A stretch of DNA of 64,000 nt. Source: Amblyomma americanum. Its lineage: Eukaryota; Arthropoda; Arachnida; Ixodida; Ixodidae. Where the stretch lies: assembly GCF_052857255.1 (NCBI RefSeq), contig NC_135500.1:53035272-53099271 (forward strand). Direction: 5' to 3'. The first letter of the stretch is position 1; every line of letters starts with the position of its first letter. Position numbers and translations under genes: made by a program. The notes under the pieces are model-generated. The model was not told where the DNA came from. It saw only the letters and a list, made by a program, of their open reading frames with translations, and did not search any database. Below, piece after piece: positions 53,690 to 64,000 of this stretch.

Positions 53690-55562
53690 ATTTCTATATT
53701 TAAAATGATTTATAAACAATATTTCGAAGAAAAGACTGTCAGGACAAAGGGAAAAATCGCTAGCCCTGGATTACTAAAACGCATCTAAAGATGATAAAGA
53801 AGAAAACAAAGCTTTTTTAAAAATTTCTGAGTACTAAATCTTTGAGTGGCTTGGCGAACTATAAACAATATCGAAATAAGGTGACTGCTCTTTTAAAACG
53901 CGAGAAAAGAGCATTCCTGCATGATAAATTTGAAGCCTCTAAGGGAAGCAGCGACATTTGGAACAAACTTAATCATTTATTCTGTCGTGCATCAACAGTA
54001 CCTCCTGTCAGTTGATTAATTCTTGAAGGGCACCACATACAAGGATCAGAATTGGCAGAAGCATTCAATAACTTTTTCATAGACATTGTCGCCAATGTGC
54101 CATCATATGATACTGTGGGGCTAGATATAAGACGTAATACTGACAGTATTTCTCTTGGACCAACTGATGAGCATGAAATTTGCAGCATTTTTACCTCTTT
54201 CAAGAACAGTAAAGCCTGCGATATTGATGGCATTCAAATAGGACCGGTGAAACATGTTATCAGTCTGGTAGCTCCTGCACTTACCTACATATATCACCTT
54301 TTTTATTTTCTGGGCAGTTTCCCAAATAATGCAGATTTCTTAAGTCATTGTGCTTTTTAAAACTGGAGACAAAAATAATATGTCAAATTATAGGCCTATA
54401 TTCATCCTACCAGTTTTTTATAAAGGTTTAGAAAAGGTTATCCACAGTACACTAACGAAGTTTTGCGCTAAATTCTCCTTACTTCCTTCATACCAGTACG
54501 GGTTTTTGGAGGGCAAGTCTACTGAAACCGCCTTGTTGATGCAAAAAGAGATTGTTTTGAGTGCTTTAGAAAATAAACAGATATGTATACGTGTATGTAT
54601 AGATTTTTCTAAGGCATTCGACCGCCTTAATCACCAGCGTTTATTAAGAAAATTGGAAATTTTAGGCATTCGTGGCACTCCTCTGTCCCTTATAAAATCA
54701 TATTTGCAGCATCGTCTTCAATGTGTAGAAATAACAAAGCAGGCCTCATCTTTTTTGACTATTAAAACCGGTGTTCCACAGGGTAGCATATTAGGTCCGC
54801 TATTGTTTCTTTTGTACATAAATGACATCACGAACATCGACAACACACCAGAGTACATATTATACGCAGACGACACGACTATGCTTTTTAAAGGCGACAC
54901 TCCTGATTCAATAATTCCAGTTGTAAACAGTACACTAGGAAAACTGAGGGCTTGGAGTGAACAAAATTCTCTAAACATAAATACACAAAAAACAAAAGCT
55001 GTCATATTCCACCCCAGGCAACGTATAATTTTTATAAACTTTGATTTATGCGTGGGGGACTCCATTATAAACGTTTCACATTCTGTTAAAGCACTAGGAG
55101 TTATTCTTCACGAAAATTTGAGTTGGAAGCTCAGATTGACAATGTTGCATCTAAACTTTCAAAATGCATGGGTGTTCTTGCAGAATATCGCTCCTGTTTA
55201 CCAGTGTCAATCAAACTCATAGTGTACAATGCACTGTTTTTGCCCTATCTTAGTTATTGTTTTTTGGTCTGGGGCAGTACCACGGAGACAAATATCCAAA
55301 AACTTTTTCGACTACAAAAGAAAGCAATTCGTTTTTTATTGCAAATGCTGAATACCGAGCTCACACGGACGAATTGTTTACCCGCCTCAATATCATCAAA
55401 ATTCCAACGCTCTACGAATATTACTTAGCCACAAGGTATAAAAAATCCCATCACCATATCCATGATAGCTTTCTAGACATGTGTGCGCTAAAACCAAATG
55501 ATCTAACATATACTCTTCGAAATTCTGAATTTTGGTGGATCCCTTTTTCACGCACTACATAG
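53690..55562 (+). pseudogene. LINE G ORF2: linker, reverse transcriptase and C-terminus
   Basis: The linker reads LSTKSLSGLANYKQYRNKVT and SSDIWNKLNHLF. RT starts with HEICSIFTSFKNSKACDIDG. After a frame change near 54355 a 290-codon frame covers NYRPIFILPVFYKGLEKVIH, VCIDFSKAFDRLNHQRLLRK, KTGVPQGSILGPLLFLLYIN and YILYADDTTMLF, with an intact YADD box. The C-terminal part (KLIVYNALFLPYLSYCFLVW) follows after another shift at about 55150-55220 and ends near 55562. Only two or three frameshifts lie in RT, so the copy is moderately young. Confidence 0.88.
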
Positions 55563-55911
55563 GTAATCAAATGCTGCGCCATAACGTTCCAGTACTGCTA
55601 AATAAGCTTATTTTGAACAACGTCTGTATTGACACCTGCAATCAGAAAGACATCCGGGACATATGTTTACGATTGTAGTGTTATTTATGTTGTTTTGCCT
55701 GAGACAGCAGATTAATCACTTGACGCACTTCTGTTTGTGGTATATTTTGAGATCTAGTGACCGCCTTGCTTGACATGTTTCTTGAGTTACCAGAATGTAT
55801 ATCTTAAGTGCCAAATGTTTTGCGCTTTATTTCGCACGCAAATATTATTCGTGTTTTTTTTTGTATTGTTTTGTACACGTGTTTCCCTCGCTGCAAGCCA
55901 TGTATACGGGG

Positions 55912-56006
55912 GGTTCAGGCTGTTTCAAGTGGAAGTTGTTTCCACTTTTTGCCTGAACCAACCCTCATCATTTTGTGATGAAAAAAAACGATTGATTGAT
56001 TGATTG
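55912..56006 (+). other. LINE G 3' UTR hairpin and (GATT)n tail
   Basis: GGTTCAGGC (55912-55920) pairs with GCCTGAACC (55951-55959), and inside this AAGTGGAA pairs with TTCCACTT. CATCATTTTGTGATG (55966-55980) can form a second small hairpin. A run of A and then four GATT units (55990-56006) ends the element. Such 3' hairpins are known to be recognised by the RT of some LINEs. Confidence 0.75.
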
Positions 56007-57420
56007 GAGCCAAAGCGACTCTGAGTATTAAAAAAAAAGAAAAAATATTCAAACAATTCTGGACAAAAACATTTTTTAACGCGAAAGAGTTCATGCGCGC
56101 AATTTTTTTCCTATAGTACAAGATTCCACTATACAATCAATATATCCACAGGTTTCCCGTCCGCAGGCTTTATTTTTTGTTATTAGCGTTTTTGCTATCG
56201 GGAACCGCGTTCCTCGTTGTTTTTCTATAGCACTCTCAACTGCTTGATGCCACTGAGGGAAACGTTATCAAAAAAGATTTTGCTGCATTAATTTAAATAT
56301 TTCTATACCAATGCTTTGCAGTTTGGCAATGTTCAAAATTTTTGCACAAGAATGTTGGACATAAGCACGGAAGCAGTCTTAAGTGCCCTTCGTATTTTTG
56401 TTTAAAGTATTTTTTGGTGAGCTGCATACTTGAAGCTTTATTTACTATTAGTTCTTCTTATACACGCGTACTGCGCTGATGTTTGTTATTTTTTCCTGCT
56501 ATTTTGTTTTTCTCTTTTAGTGAGTCATGTACCAGCGTTGATAAATTACGTGCATCAACCCCCTCCACTTTAATACCATATTGGTGTTGTGAGTAAACGA
56601 TAAATAAATAAATATACAAACTTGGAGCTCATGGCGAGCCTGGTGCTTTCGATCGGCGCGGTGTTCATACGTTGCACGCATTCAAAGCTGCAAGGCAGCT
56701 ACGCTCTAACGGACAGCACGGCAACGGATGCTCGTTCACCCCGCGCTCCGTGCGTAGTGCTTTACCAAGCTGCGGTGGCGTATTTTTCTCACTAGCACCG
56801 TCTACAGCACGTGTTTCAGCATACCAGCGTATCGCCTCGCCTACGGCAATGCTTTCACCGCCACTTACCTGCCACCTAGGAGCACTGGGCCTCTGCACTG
56901 GGTTCGACTGACCTGCCACGTCATCCTGATTTGCACCACAGAGCCCTTATAACGGCGAGAGCAGATGCACTGGTTCGCGCGCTTTTCTCCTCCCCTGAAT
57001 CCTAGCGGTGTATCTGTCAGCTGCTCTCTGCGGCGGCATCGCACGCCTATAATTGACTGTCAGAACCTGTGACATGTGTGTGATGCGCCGCAACATATTC
57101 CCTTCTTGCTACGCCTCCCATGCGCGCAATTGGCTCTACTTCATCTCCACCCCCTCTCCTGCTTCGACCCCATGACGGTGGCCACGTAATCACGGACGCG
57201 CCGATGCAGACTCGGACATGGCGAAATTGGGGTAGCTTCTCATCAACAGCTAGTGCTGGAACAATATGCATGTACAGGTCATAGATGCTGCTGCTCGTGA
57301 TTGGGTCATTTGATCTAAATATCTTTAACACTTACTTCAGGTCTCGTTCTAGGACTTCCAGATTACTTAATAGCATAACATCGCTGCTCTCTGTCTCAAA
57401 CTCATGCTTGTTCGAATCGA
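56007..57420. other. Unassigned region with a LINE 3' tip
   Basis: CCCCCTCCACTTTAATACC (56559-56577), then TTGGTGTTGTGAGTAAACGA and TAAATAAATAAATA (56603-56616), resemble the plus-strand 3' end of a CR1-like LINE without its coding part. From 56640 to 57050 the sequence is more GC-rich. Frames of up to 84 codons on either strand have no recognisable domain. The rest holds nothing that I can name. Confidence 0.4.
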
Positions 57421-57579
57421 GCTCTTAGCACTTGGAGAGGTTTTCGTCTTCACGTCGTGCGCATTTCGCTCGGATGTATCAAATTAGTCGCGCTGACCTT
57501 GGCGTCGTGCACAGATCTCGATTGGCATCAACATCGCGGCTTCACTCGACGTCTTCAGTATGCAATGTCGACAATGCGA

Positions 57580-57960
57580 GAACATGCCCACACAATGAGC
57601 AATTAATTACCAAAGCTAATCGCATGCTCGTATATTTCAGATGCAACTTTCACGCAGCCCTAACACCTAAACTTCTTCTATAGACCACGTTCGTACGCTC
57701 CCAGTTAGAATATGCTTTATCATTCTGAGACCCTGGTGTTAAATGTTTTTTGACCGGCTGAAAATGCTCCAATTTATCGCGCTTTATCCTCTCTTGTACA
57801 TCCAGCGCAACTGCTCTGAAGTCAACGGCGGGCCAAACTTCCCTCACGGCGCAATATTCCACGCCTGTGTCTGTTTTACAAAATCTTTCAGCATGCACCC
57901 ATTTGCTACGAGTTGCCTGTTGCCCCCTCATGTCTTGTAGCGAAAGCTATAATAGCTTTA
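57580..57960 (+). pseudogene. LINE RT C-terminal scrap (CR1-like)
   Basis: The plus strand reads ITKANRMLVYFRCNFHAALT, PKLLL, stop, and then in the same frame TTFVRSQLEYALSF. The pattern LGYLRRNF...LKLLLYxTLVRPxLEYA is the thumb region after the catalytic box in many CR1-like RTs. Downstream (VLQNLSACTHLLRVACCPLM) may be the end of the protein but is weak. No other domains are attached. Confidence 0.6.
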
Positions 57961-59593
57961 TACAAGCCATTCAGTACGAGCCATTTAGGGGGTACAACGG
58001 CAGCAGCAGTAACGCGTTACAGAGCAACTCATTCGCTTGCTCCTGACGGCGGGGGAGAGTCACCGGTATAGTTATTGTATAGGTGAGTTACGCGTAGGCG
58101 TGCCATGTTGCACCCCCAAACATGCATATTATGAGGGACCGCCGCATTTCGTGTATGCAGGAGGCGGACTTGGTGCAGTATTTATAGCGAGTGCAGGTTC
58201 AAGCGGTTTGTTTCTGGCTGCCGAACTTGCTTTATTCCTAGGCAAATTAGTGTCGCACTGAATAACACAGCTTGCTTGTAATGCTTTGGTTGCACTATGG
58301 CCTATCTCGTTGAGTTACAAAAACTTATATATACTTTCTCTGTTGATGGGTGGTGCAATCTAGAGTAAACGCCGCAAATCATAAACTTTTTTTAACAAAT
58401 AGAAAACGCTTGAGAAAAAAATGCGTGTTATTGATAAGACAACACCGTTTTCAGTGAACATGCACGCTGACAAAATTACTTGCCGCAAAGCACGAGAACA
58501 GTAGGCCCTAACACTTGTTGCGGGGCTAGTTGGTGGCACATATTTGAATAAAAAGTGGCGCAAAAGAAACAAGCACGGGAGGAAGACGTGTTTGTGGTGT
58601 CTTCCTCCCATGCTCGTCTCTTTTGCTCTACTTCTTATTCAAGTAGGTTCACGAATGCGCTGTCAGCAACCGTTTAGTGCTAAAAGGTGCAAATGAGTTG
58701 CATTTTATGCAATGCATGGATGCTTTTCAGCCATGGGATCATGTTTGGCTAGTAGAAGCGCGAGCTGCGCAGGGAAAACAAACGTTAAACAATCGGAACC
58801 TATACTGTAAATCTTGTCAACTGCCGAGCGGAGTGGTGTTGAGGGGGAGAGGTAAGTTCGCCTAGGTGCACTCAAAGAAAAACAAAGGTGTAAAAAGGGT
58901 GCAGATTAACGATTTACACTATCTGAAGACGCATGGACTAACGACGCACTCTCCTATCACCCACCTAGAGGTCGTTAGCCTGTTTCGGAAAACTTAAACC
59001 TCTATTTCCTCTCTTAAAACCAGCTCTCTTCCCCTTGCGCAAAGGCCGTGTACAACAAAGCATGGAGCCCGCACCGGATCCCCCTCGAGAATGGTCCTCT
59101 CCCGAAAGTAGGGTGGCTGCGTTATTTTGAGGACAATAGCTAAGAGCTAGGCTGACTTCTTCTAGCCATAACAGGTAGGCGTGAGTCATCTATGGACACA
59201 CGCTCCCCACTGCATTGATCCTTTTGATCCGCTACGAAAGGACGCTGGCGAAACTGAACGCGCCTCCCCGCTTCTGCGATGGCCCAGAAGGTGCTAGCAC
59301 TGAAGCACGGAAACGTCTTTCGCGGAAGAACACGTACAGCGATCTGCTCTGCATTTTCGCCCGGAATGGTCGGCAAAAATGGCGGATGAGGAAGCTTGCC
59401 GCATGCGCAGAACGTTACTGAAAAAAGGTGCATTGGCCGGGATGGGCGACGACAACCATCACGCACGCAAATATGCTCCTGGCTGCTAAGGATCAAAATA
59501 ATAACTAATACTCGGTGCCTGTGCTTTCGTACTCATGACTAGATATCGCTTTAAAAAAATTCATGGGGCACTTTGTTGACCTAAAGTGCGGTG
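57961..59593. other. Unassigned apart from the palindrome
   Basis: Apart from the palindrome at 58544-58642, no coding domain or known repeat is visible. The 118-codon minus-strand frame at 59140-59496 has no recognisable motif. Confidence 0.4.
58544..58642. repeat. 99-bp imperfect palindrome, PLE-tip-like
   Basis: A 44-bp arm (58544-58587, TTGAATAAAAAGTGGCGC...) is repeated in inverted form at 58599-58642 with 38 of 44 positions matching, around an 11-bp loop. The arm resembles the outer tip of the PLE at 768 (TGAAGAAGTTGGCGCGGAAA...), sharing the GTGGCGC/GTTGGCGC core and the A-rich, AAGC-containing continuation. It may be a minimal inverted PLE pair, or a MITE. Confidence 0.55.
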
Positions 59594-59898
59594 AGGCGAA
59601 AGCCGTTAGCGCGCTGTTGCTGCTTGTGTCACTGGTGTGTTTTTAAGATATTAACTTTAAGTACTTGCGTTTCTCGCATTATGAGACTCCATTGAAGCGA
59701 GCGCTAGGAGGGAGGTTGCGCTGCACCCGACTCGTCGACAACTGCGGGGTGTCTGGCGCGGGCGCGGTGCGCGCGTCGGTGGCGCTACCTCGCACATGCG
59801 CAGTGAAGTACCAAATGCGGGTGATCTCGGAGGCCATTGTTCAAGAGCGTGAAAGACGTACGGACGGACGCAGCGTGAGCTATTAAAGGCTTTCGCCT
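59594..59898. mobile_element. MITE candidate with short inverted ends
   Basis: AGGCGAAAGCC at 59594-59604 is matched by its inverse GGCTTTCGCCT at 59888-59898, about 305 bp apart. The interior is GC-rich (GGCGCGGGCGCGGTGCGCGC near 59755) and has no domain-bearing ORF. No clear target duplication flanks it, so the call is tentative. Confidence 0.4.
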
Positions 59899-60374
59899 TA
59901 AAAAGAAGTAAGTCATCAAAGACCGGCGGCTTTATGGGTGCTTGTTACTCCGTTGACCAATCGCAGCTCTGAACGAAATCAACATTTTAACGTTTCACTA
60001 TATCAAACGTACCAGAGGCATAAAAAACATTTCATTTATCTTTCCGGCTTCTGAACAGCCTTTCATTAAAGCATTCATAAAAGCTTTAAAAGGAACCATT
60101 TTGTTCGCAGCCAGTTTAAGCTCTATTCGTTAGCGTTCTTCATTTTCTAATAACGTAAGATAAACACCAGGACTATTGCCCCCGTGCAGTTCCGAATCAC
60201 GTGCACTGCTTTTCAAGGAAATCCTCATTATTGCACGTATTCCTTGAGCAAATAAAGCGGCATAGTGTTACACGACATCAGCACTACGTTCTCTCATGAG
60301 ACACTTATGATACACGAGCCAAACCGTACCTTCCACCCGTGAAGAATGCCCGTGATAGTGTGTTGCTCGTTACA

Positions 60375-60460
60375 GTCGGCCGAGTCTTGACTGGAATATG
60401 GTGGAGCAACTGCCGGCAGAATAAGCAAGGCTCACCCCACCTGTAGCATTCAACACCTCA
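60375..60460 (+). mobile_element. I-clade LINE 3' tip
   Basis: CTGCCGGCAGAATAAGCAA near 60410 is identical to the 3' tip of LINE C (minus strand at about 19833-19851), and both are followed by a CTMACCCC-like end. This indicates a strongly 5'-truncated copy of a related LINE on the plus strand. Confidence 0.6.
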
Positions 60461-62106
60461 ACTCCTCAACTCTTGAATGGAATATCAGTGATACCAGACA
60501 AATACCAGAAGGGATTCAGGTTAACATGCATACATATTATGGAATGAAAATCTGGCGAACGAGCGAGATCGTTGATGCAGTAATTTTATCTTAACAGAAG
60601 GTATATATAGTAAAGTAACTGAAATTCTGAATAAATTGCACACTAATTTTTTTTCTCGTTTCAGCAAAAACGAGCCCAACTCATTCATAAACGCGCTATC
60701 TTCACTACTAATACTAACAACACTGAAAAGCGAGAATGCAAGAAACTAATTAAATAATTCGGCAGGTGAACTGCATTGTGAATTTGGATTGAAAATTCCA
60801 TATATATACGTACTTTTTGGTTTAGAGCACTTTGACTATGACAGAACCAGGTATTATAGTCGCAGTTTTGCTTATCTATGAGATCACCAGCATTTTTACA
60901 TCTGATCAGAAACTCCTCAGCGCAGCGTAAAAGACATTTAGACGTTTCCTTCCGAACAGATTTACGGATCCTTGTTCTCAACACGTGATAGCAAAGCCCA
61001 CATAATCGGTTTTCAAGAGAGCTGCTTTTGCTGACCATGTTTTGTCGTCTACAAGTGTTTAACATAGAAGCAGTTTGATTTCACCTTATATTAAATTTCT
61101 AAAAAGGGAGTGAGGCGACCCACTCAATTTGAGTATTTTGCGAACCTCTTGCGGCTATATTGTGCTGCACGCTTACAGGAGCAGAAATTAGCTTACACGC
61201 AGTGGACGTGGACGCATCTTTTAACGTTTCAGCTGCTTCGCGCAGCTCTAATGCAGTCAAGTAGTGACAGGCAGTAATGGAGTTCATCGTCTCCATTTTG
61301 TGTTCGAATAGTATCGCTATAGAAGCATCGAATTCACTACTAAACCGGGTAGAAACAGTAATCCAGGCTCTAATATTACGGCAATGCACTGTGAATTCTG
61401 ATGGAATGGTCCATGGGACAGGAAATAACTTTTTGATTTAAGGGCTAATGATAGGCATTACACAGTACATTGAACTAGATATACGCAATCCGAAGACCCA
61501 TGCTCGAAAATAAATGAAATTATAGCGTATAAACAACTGGTTTGCCTTCATCATCGTGAGTTGCTTCGGATGATGGAGACTTTTATCTTGCACGCACAAA
61601 TAAAAGTGAGCTAAAGGAAACAATGTACCGCACTGTTCAACCCATCTTCAACAAACCCTTAAAGTCAGCCGCGGCAGTTCAGTATATATCTTGAATAAAA
61701 AGAAAGCGCGTATAATAGACGGAGTGGCCCGAATCATTTGTCGCTAGAAGCGTCTTTACACGTGCTTTGGCTGGCATAGTGCTAGCAGTGCTTAATTTCT
61801 GTTTCTGTGGACCCATCTTTCAAATTATCTTGAGAAGTCCCCGAACATTCGAGCCATGACAGGTGGTAACTGCTGCACCAGCAGTGGTCGACAATTGTTT
61901 GGTACCCTCTTCTGCGTCATCATCCGCAAAAGTTCAAATGTGCTCAATCCCCTTTGCTTTGCTTGAAACTTCTAAACACTCAGTGCAGCTTTAAAAAATT
62001 CATATTTCTATAGCTATATCTATTTCGCTTGAAGTAAACTACTTTGAAACAGAGGTGGTTATCGCTTTCTTCGGAATATCCTGAAACGTGTAAGCCATAA
62101 GCAAAA

Positions 62107-62108
<2 letters not shown>
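60461..62108. other. No feature recognised
   Basis: AT-rich sequence with short frames (the longest is 126 codons, minus strand, 60685-61065) and no motif that I can name. No repeats are obvious until the TAA run at 62109. Confidence 0.4.
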
Positions 62109-62137
<29 letters not shown>

Positions 62138-62441
62138 TTTGGTTTTCGGCGAAAGGAAATGGCGCAGTATCTGTCTCATATATCGTTGGACACCTGAACC
62201 GCGCCGTAAGGGAAGGGATAAAGGAGGGAGTGAAAGAAGAAAGGAAGAAAGGGGTGCCGTAGTGGAGGGCTCCGGAATAATTTCGACCACCTGGGGATCT
62301 TTAACGTGCACTGACATCGCACAGCACACGGGCGCCTTAGCGTTTTTCCTCCATAAAAACGCAGCCACCGCGGTCGGGTTCGAACCCGGGAACTCCGGGT
62401 CAGTAGTCGAGCGCCCTAACCACTAAGCCACCGCGGCGTGT
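62109..62441 (-). mobile_element. tRNA-derived SINE, (TAA)n-tailed, full length
   Basis: The minus-strand copy has A-box-like GGTGGCTTAGTGGTTAGGGC, B box GGGTTCGAACCC (62378-62389), the shared body and a nine-unit TAA tail (62109-62137). The direct repeat GCAAAAAA flanks it at 62101-62108 and 62442-62449. It is the cleanest copy in the window and the best reference for this subfamily. Confidence 0.93.
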
Positions 62442-62629
62442 GCAAAAAAGAAAGTTTAAATTTGGTATCAGTATCCCAAACTGTTATTGTGTCTGACGAG
62501 AAATCAGTAATGCTTTCAAACAATAATATTTACATCGCTCTTTTAGCCAGTTCTATGAATGACTTCGGAACACAGGAAGGGAAATTCAAGAAGGACTTTC
62601 TGGCGGGCTACTTGGTGCTTGTCGTTCAT

Positions 62630-62740
62630 GATTAAACTGCGCGAAAAATCGGAGACAGACGCAAGAAACTTGTACAAACAAAGAGCGCAGACCCAAATTT
62701 TATTCGAAAACGCTTCGAGCATTCCTATTTATACGATCCA
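62630..62740 (-). mobile_element. PLE 3'-terminal segment, minus orientation
   Basis: AAACTGCGCGAAAAATCGG followed by GAGACAGACGCAAG and ACAAACAAAGAGCGCAG matches the layout of the PLE left tip at 768-830 (AAGTTGGCGCGGAAAAACG, then ACAAACAAAGACGAGCGC). TTTTATTCGAAAACGC and GAGCATTCCTATTTATAC follow, as the PLE has TTTATTCCAGACAATGCTCG. The family is related but not identical. Confidence 0.55.
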
Positions 62741-63229
62741 AACTACCACATAACTTAGCCGGGATCAAACAAAACATATAAGTTTAACAGTTCAAGGTAC
62801 ATAAATCGCGGACCAGCCAGAGAGCCAATCTAAAAACACCTATGTTCGCGTGCCTACACACCCTTGACACCTCGATAAAAGGAGACCGGAAGATAACGAG
62901 CCTCAAGGTAAAAATAATGCTTCAAAGAGAACGAATGATGGCAACGACAGAATCATGCATTACGAGCGAAAATTTGCTAAGCAAAAGGGATGAGACGTGG
63001 CACCAACAGCAACAGCAGTGAAAGATGACGGTGCAAAACACACAAAAATTAGCAGAAAAGAAATAAAACAAAACCATATGAATGACACAAAACAAGATCA
63101 AATGCAAAAAGTGTCTGGGAATAATTAAGAACGAGGCTTAAAACGTGAAACCGAGGGTACAAGATGGAGAACTTGTTTTTTTGTCGCGCGGGCGGTAGTT
63201 CTGTTGCTGATCTACTTGATTTCACTGTA

Positions 63230-63400
63230 TGGTGATGGTTTTGGTATTTATGCCCATATCCGGTGAGCCGTATTGTTAAAGTTTCTCGTTCAATAAAGCA
63301 CAGCTGATAGTCCAGTCGTTGTGTTAAGAATTCGTCCTCTTGTCCCTCGTCGGTGTTTGACTGGTTTTTTCGCCTATGTACCAAATGGCCCAGATTTCAA
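63230..63400 (+). mobile_element. PLE terminal (pLTR-like) segment, plus orientation
   Basis: TCAATAAAGCACAGCTGATA, GTCCAGTCGTTGTG and CTTGTCCCTCGTCGG have the same order as the PLE 3' end at 1971-2025 (AATAAACCTTCAGTTGTGAG, GTAGCGCTCGTC, CTTGTCCTCG). In PLEs such a segment often lies upstream of the ORF because of partial tandem copies, which fits the frame that follows. Confidence 0.5.
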
Positions 63401-63486
63401 CTCTTTTGCAAAACGTTTCTTCTTTGCTGGGCGTCTTTTTAAGTGTGCACTCACCCGGTGGCTAGGCTACGTTCTGTGTTAGCTAG

Positions 63487-64000
63487 GTCGCATCTATCAC
63501 TTGCCGAGCGCGTGGGCTCTCCCTCTGCCTCAGGGTCAACTCTGAACCCCACGAGCTCATTGCCTTCTTTGGCCTGCTGGAGCCTTCTTCCGGGCATTGG
63601 AAGCGGATGGTCAAGATTTGGAAGTCTGAGTGCTGGCGACAGGGGAGTATTCTGCATGACTGGTTACGAGTGCTGTGCCTTGTGGGACGCGATGAACTTT
63701 CAGGTGTGCGCTGCCTTCAAGATCACCTCCGCTCGGCTGGCCTAGCGACAGCAGTGTTTTGGAACCAACTAAGCCCACACCTGCCTAAGAAGCAAATAGG
63801 GAATGTAGATCGGGGCTCTGTTACGTCCTTGGGAGGAGCCTCAGTGCCTAAGGATGTTGAGGACGTCTTTCAGAATGGCCCAAAGTACAGCCTGACATCA
63901 AGTATTAAGAGCCATGAGCTTCTCACTACCGTTCGCAGAGTGACTGACAAAGCGCACAGGGATGAAAAACAGCGCTGTCTTTTGATAGGAGTGGACGTCC
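63487..64000 (+). CDS. Retroelement ORF, probably PLE N-terminal region; runs off the window
   Basis: After a TAG at 63484-63486 the frame stays open for 171 codons to the window end. It reads ELIAFFGLLEPSSGHWKRMV, ILHDWLRVLCLVGRDELSGV, then VFQNGPKYSLTSSIKSHELL and CLLIGVDV. The GPKYS...ELL...GVDV pattern is, from memory, like the region before RT in tick Penelope-like polyproteins. No catalytic motif lies within the window. An internal Met is at 63607. A LINE origin is the main alternative. Confidence 0.5.

Larger units (their letters stand above)
51815..56006 (+). mobile_element. LINE G, CR1/L2-like, nearly full length
   Basis: It starts with promoter-like direct repeats, followed by ORF1 (52152), ORF2 (52847), a 3' UTR with a hairpin and a (GATT)n tail ending near 56006. 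It begins within 5 bp of the last recognisable 3' UTR sequence of the 42-kb LINE, so it probably inserted there. It has few disabling changes: one frameshift in ORF1, one stop after the endonuclease and several in RT. Confidence 0.88.

Noticed and set aside
59140..59496. 118-codon Cys/Pro-rich minus-strand frame as a secreted peptide
   Set aside because: No convincing signal peptide or cysteine spacing, and frames of this length are expected by chance here.

Overview
This window looks like nuclear DNA of a hard tick (Ixodidae). There are no operons or prokaryotic signals and no intact host gene. Nearly everything recognisable is transposable-element sequence: tRNA-derived SINEs that I match from memory to the tick 'Ruka' type, CR1/L2-like and I-clade LINEs, Ty3/gypsy LTR elements and Penelope-like elements (PLEs). 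The species assignment is an inference, because no database search could be run.

Layout. 1-538 is AT-rich flank. 539-6598 is a minus-strand Ty3/gypsy copy (gypsy A) whose integrase is split by a PLE (737-2046). 6827-10804 is a decayed plus-strand LINE (A) holding two SINEs and a local duplication, and its 3' tail has expanded into a 343-bp tetranucleotide array. 11151-17333 is a second Ty3/gypsy element (gypsy C). Its 5' LTR is interrupted by a minus-strand CR1/L2-like LINE (B) with a nearly intact ORF2. 17334-19263 holds a LINE endonuclease scrap and a SINE with a (GGTC)n array. 19824-30660 is a minus-strand I-clade LINE (C) with a plus-strand I-clade LINE (D, 24424-29737) inserted in its ORF1. 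31018-33669 is a miniature LTR retroelement with a SINE in one LTR and a LINE (H) in the other. 33674-39500 has almost nothing I recognise. 39500-41020 is a LINE remnant (F). 41916-51810 is a plus-strand LINE (the '42-kb LINE') carrying a MITE-like insert, a SINE and a second copy of the gypsy A family (gypsy B, 45192-50304). 51815-56006 is a fairly young LINE (G). 56007-62100 is mostly unassigned, with small LINE, PLE and MITE-like scraps. 62109-64000 holds a SINE and then PLE sequence with a frame still open at the window edge.

How the parts relate. Target-site duplications and restored reading frames give a clear insertion order at several places: LINE D after LINE C, gypsy B after the 42-kb LINE, the PLE after gypsy A, and the SINE and LINE H after the miniature LTR element. 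No cellular pathway is encoded.

The most interesting signal is translational. In LINE B, ORF1 and ORF2 lie in the same frame and are separated by one amber codon followed by CAA-TCA. This fits the CAR-YYA readthrough context known from tobamoviruses. An amber codon sits at the same distance from the endonuclease start in the related 42-kb LINE. In LINE G the two ORFs are also in one frame, joined by TAA directly followed by ATG. Together these suggest stop-codon readthrough or reinitiation as the way these LINEs make ORF2 protein.
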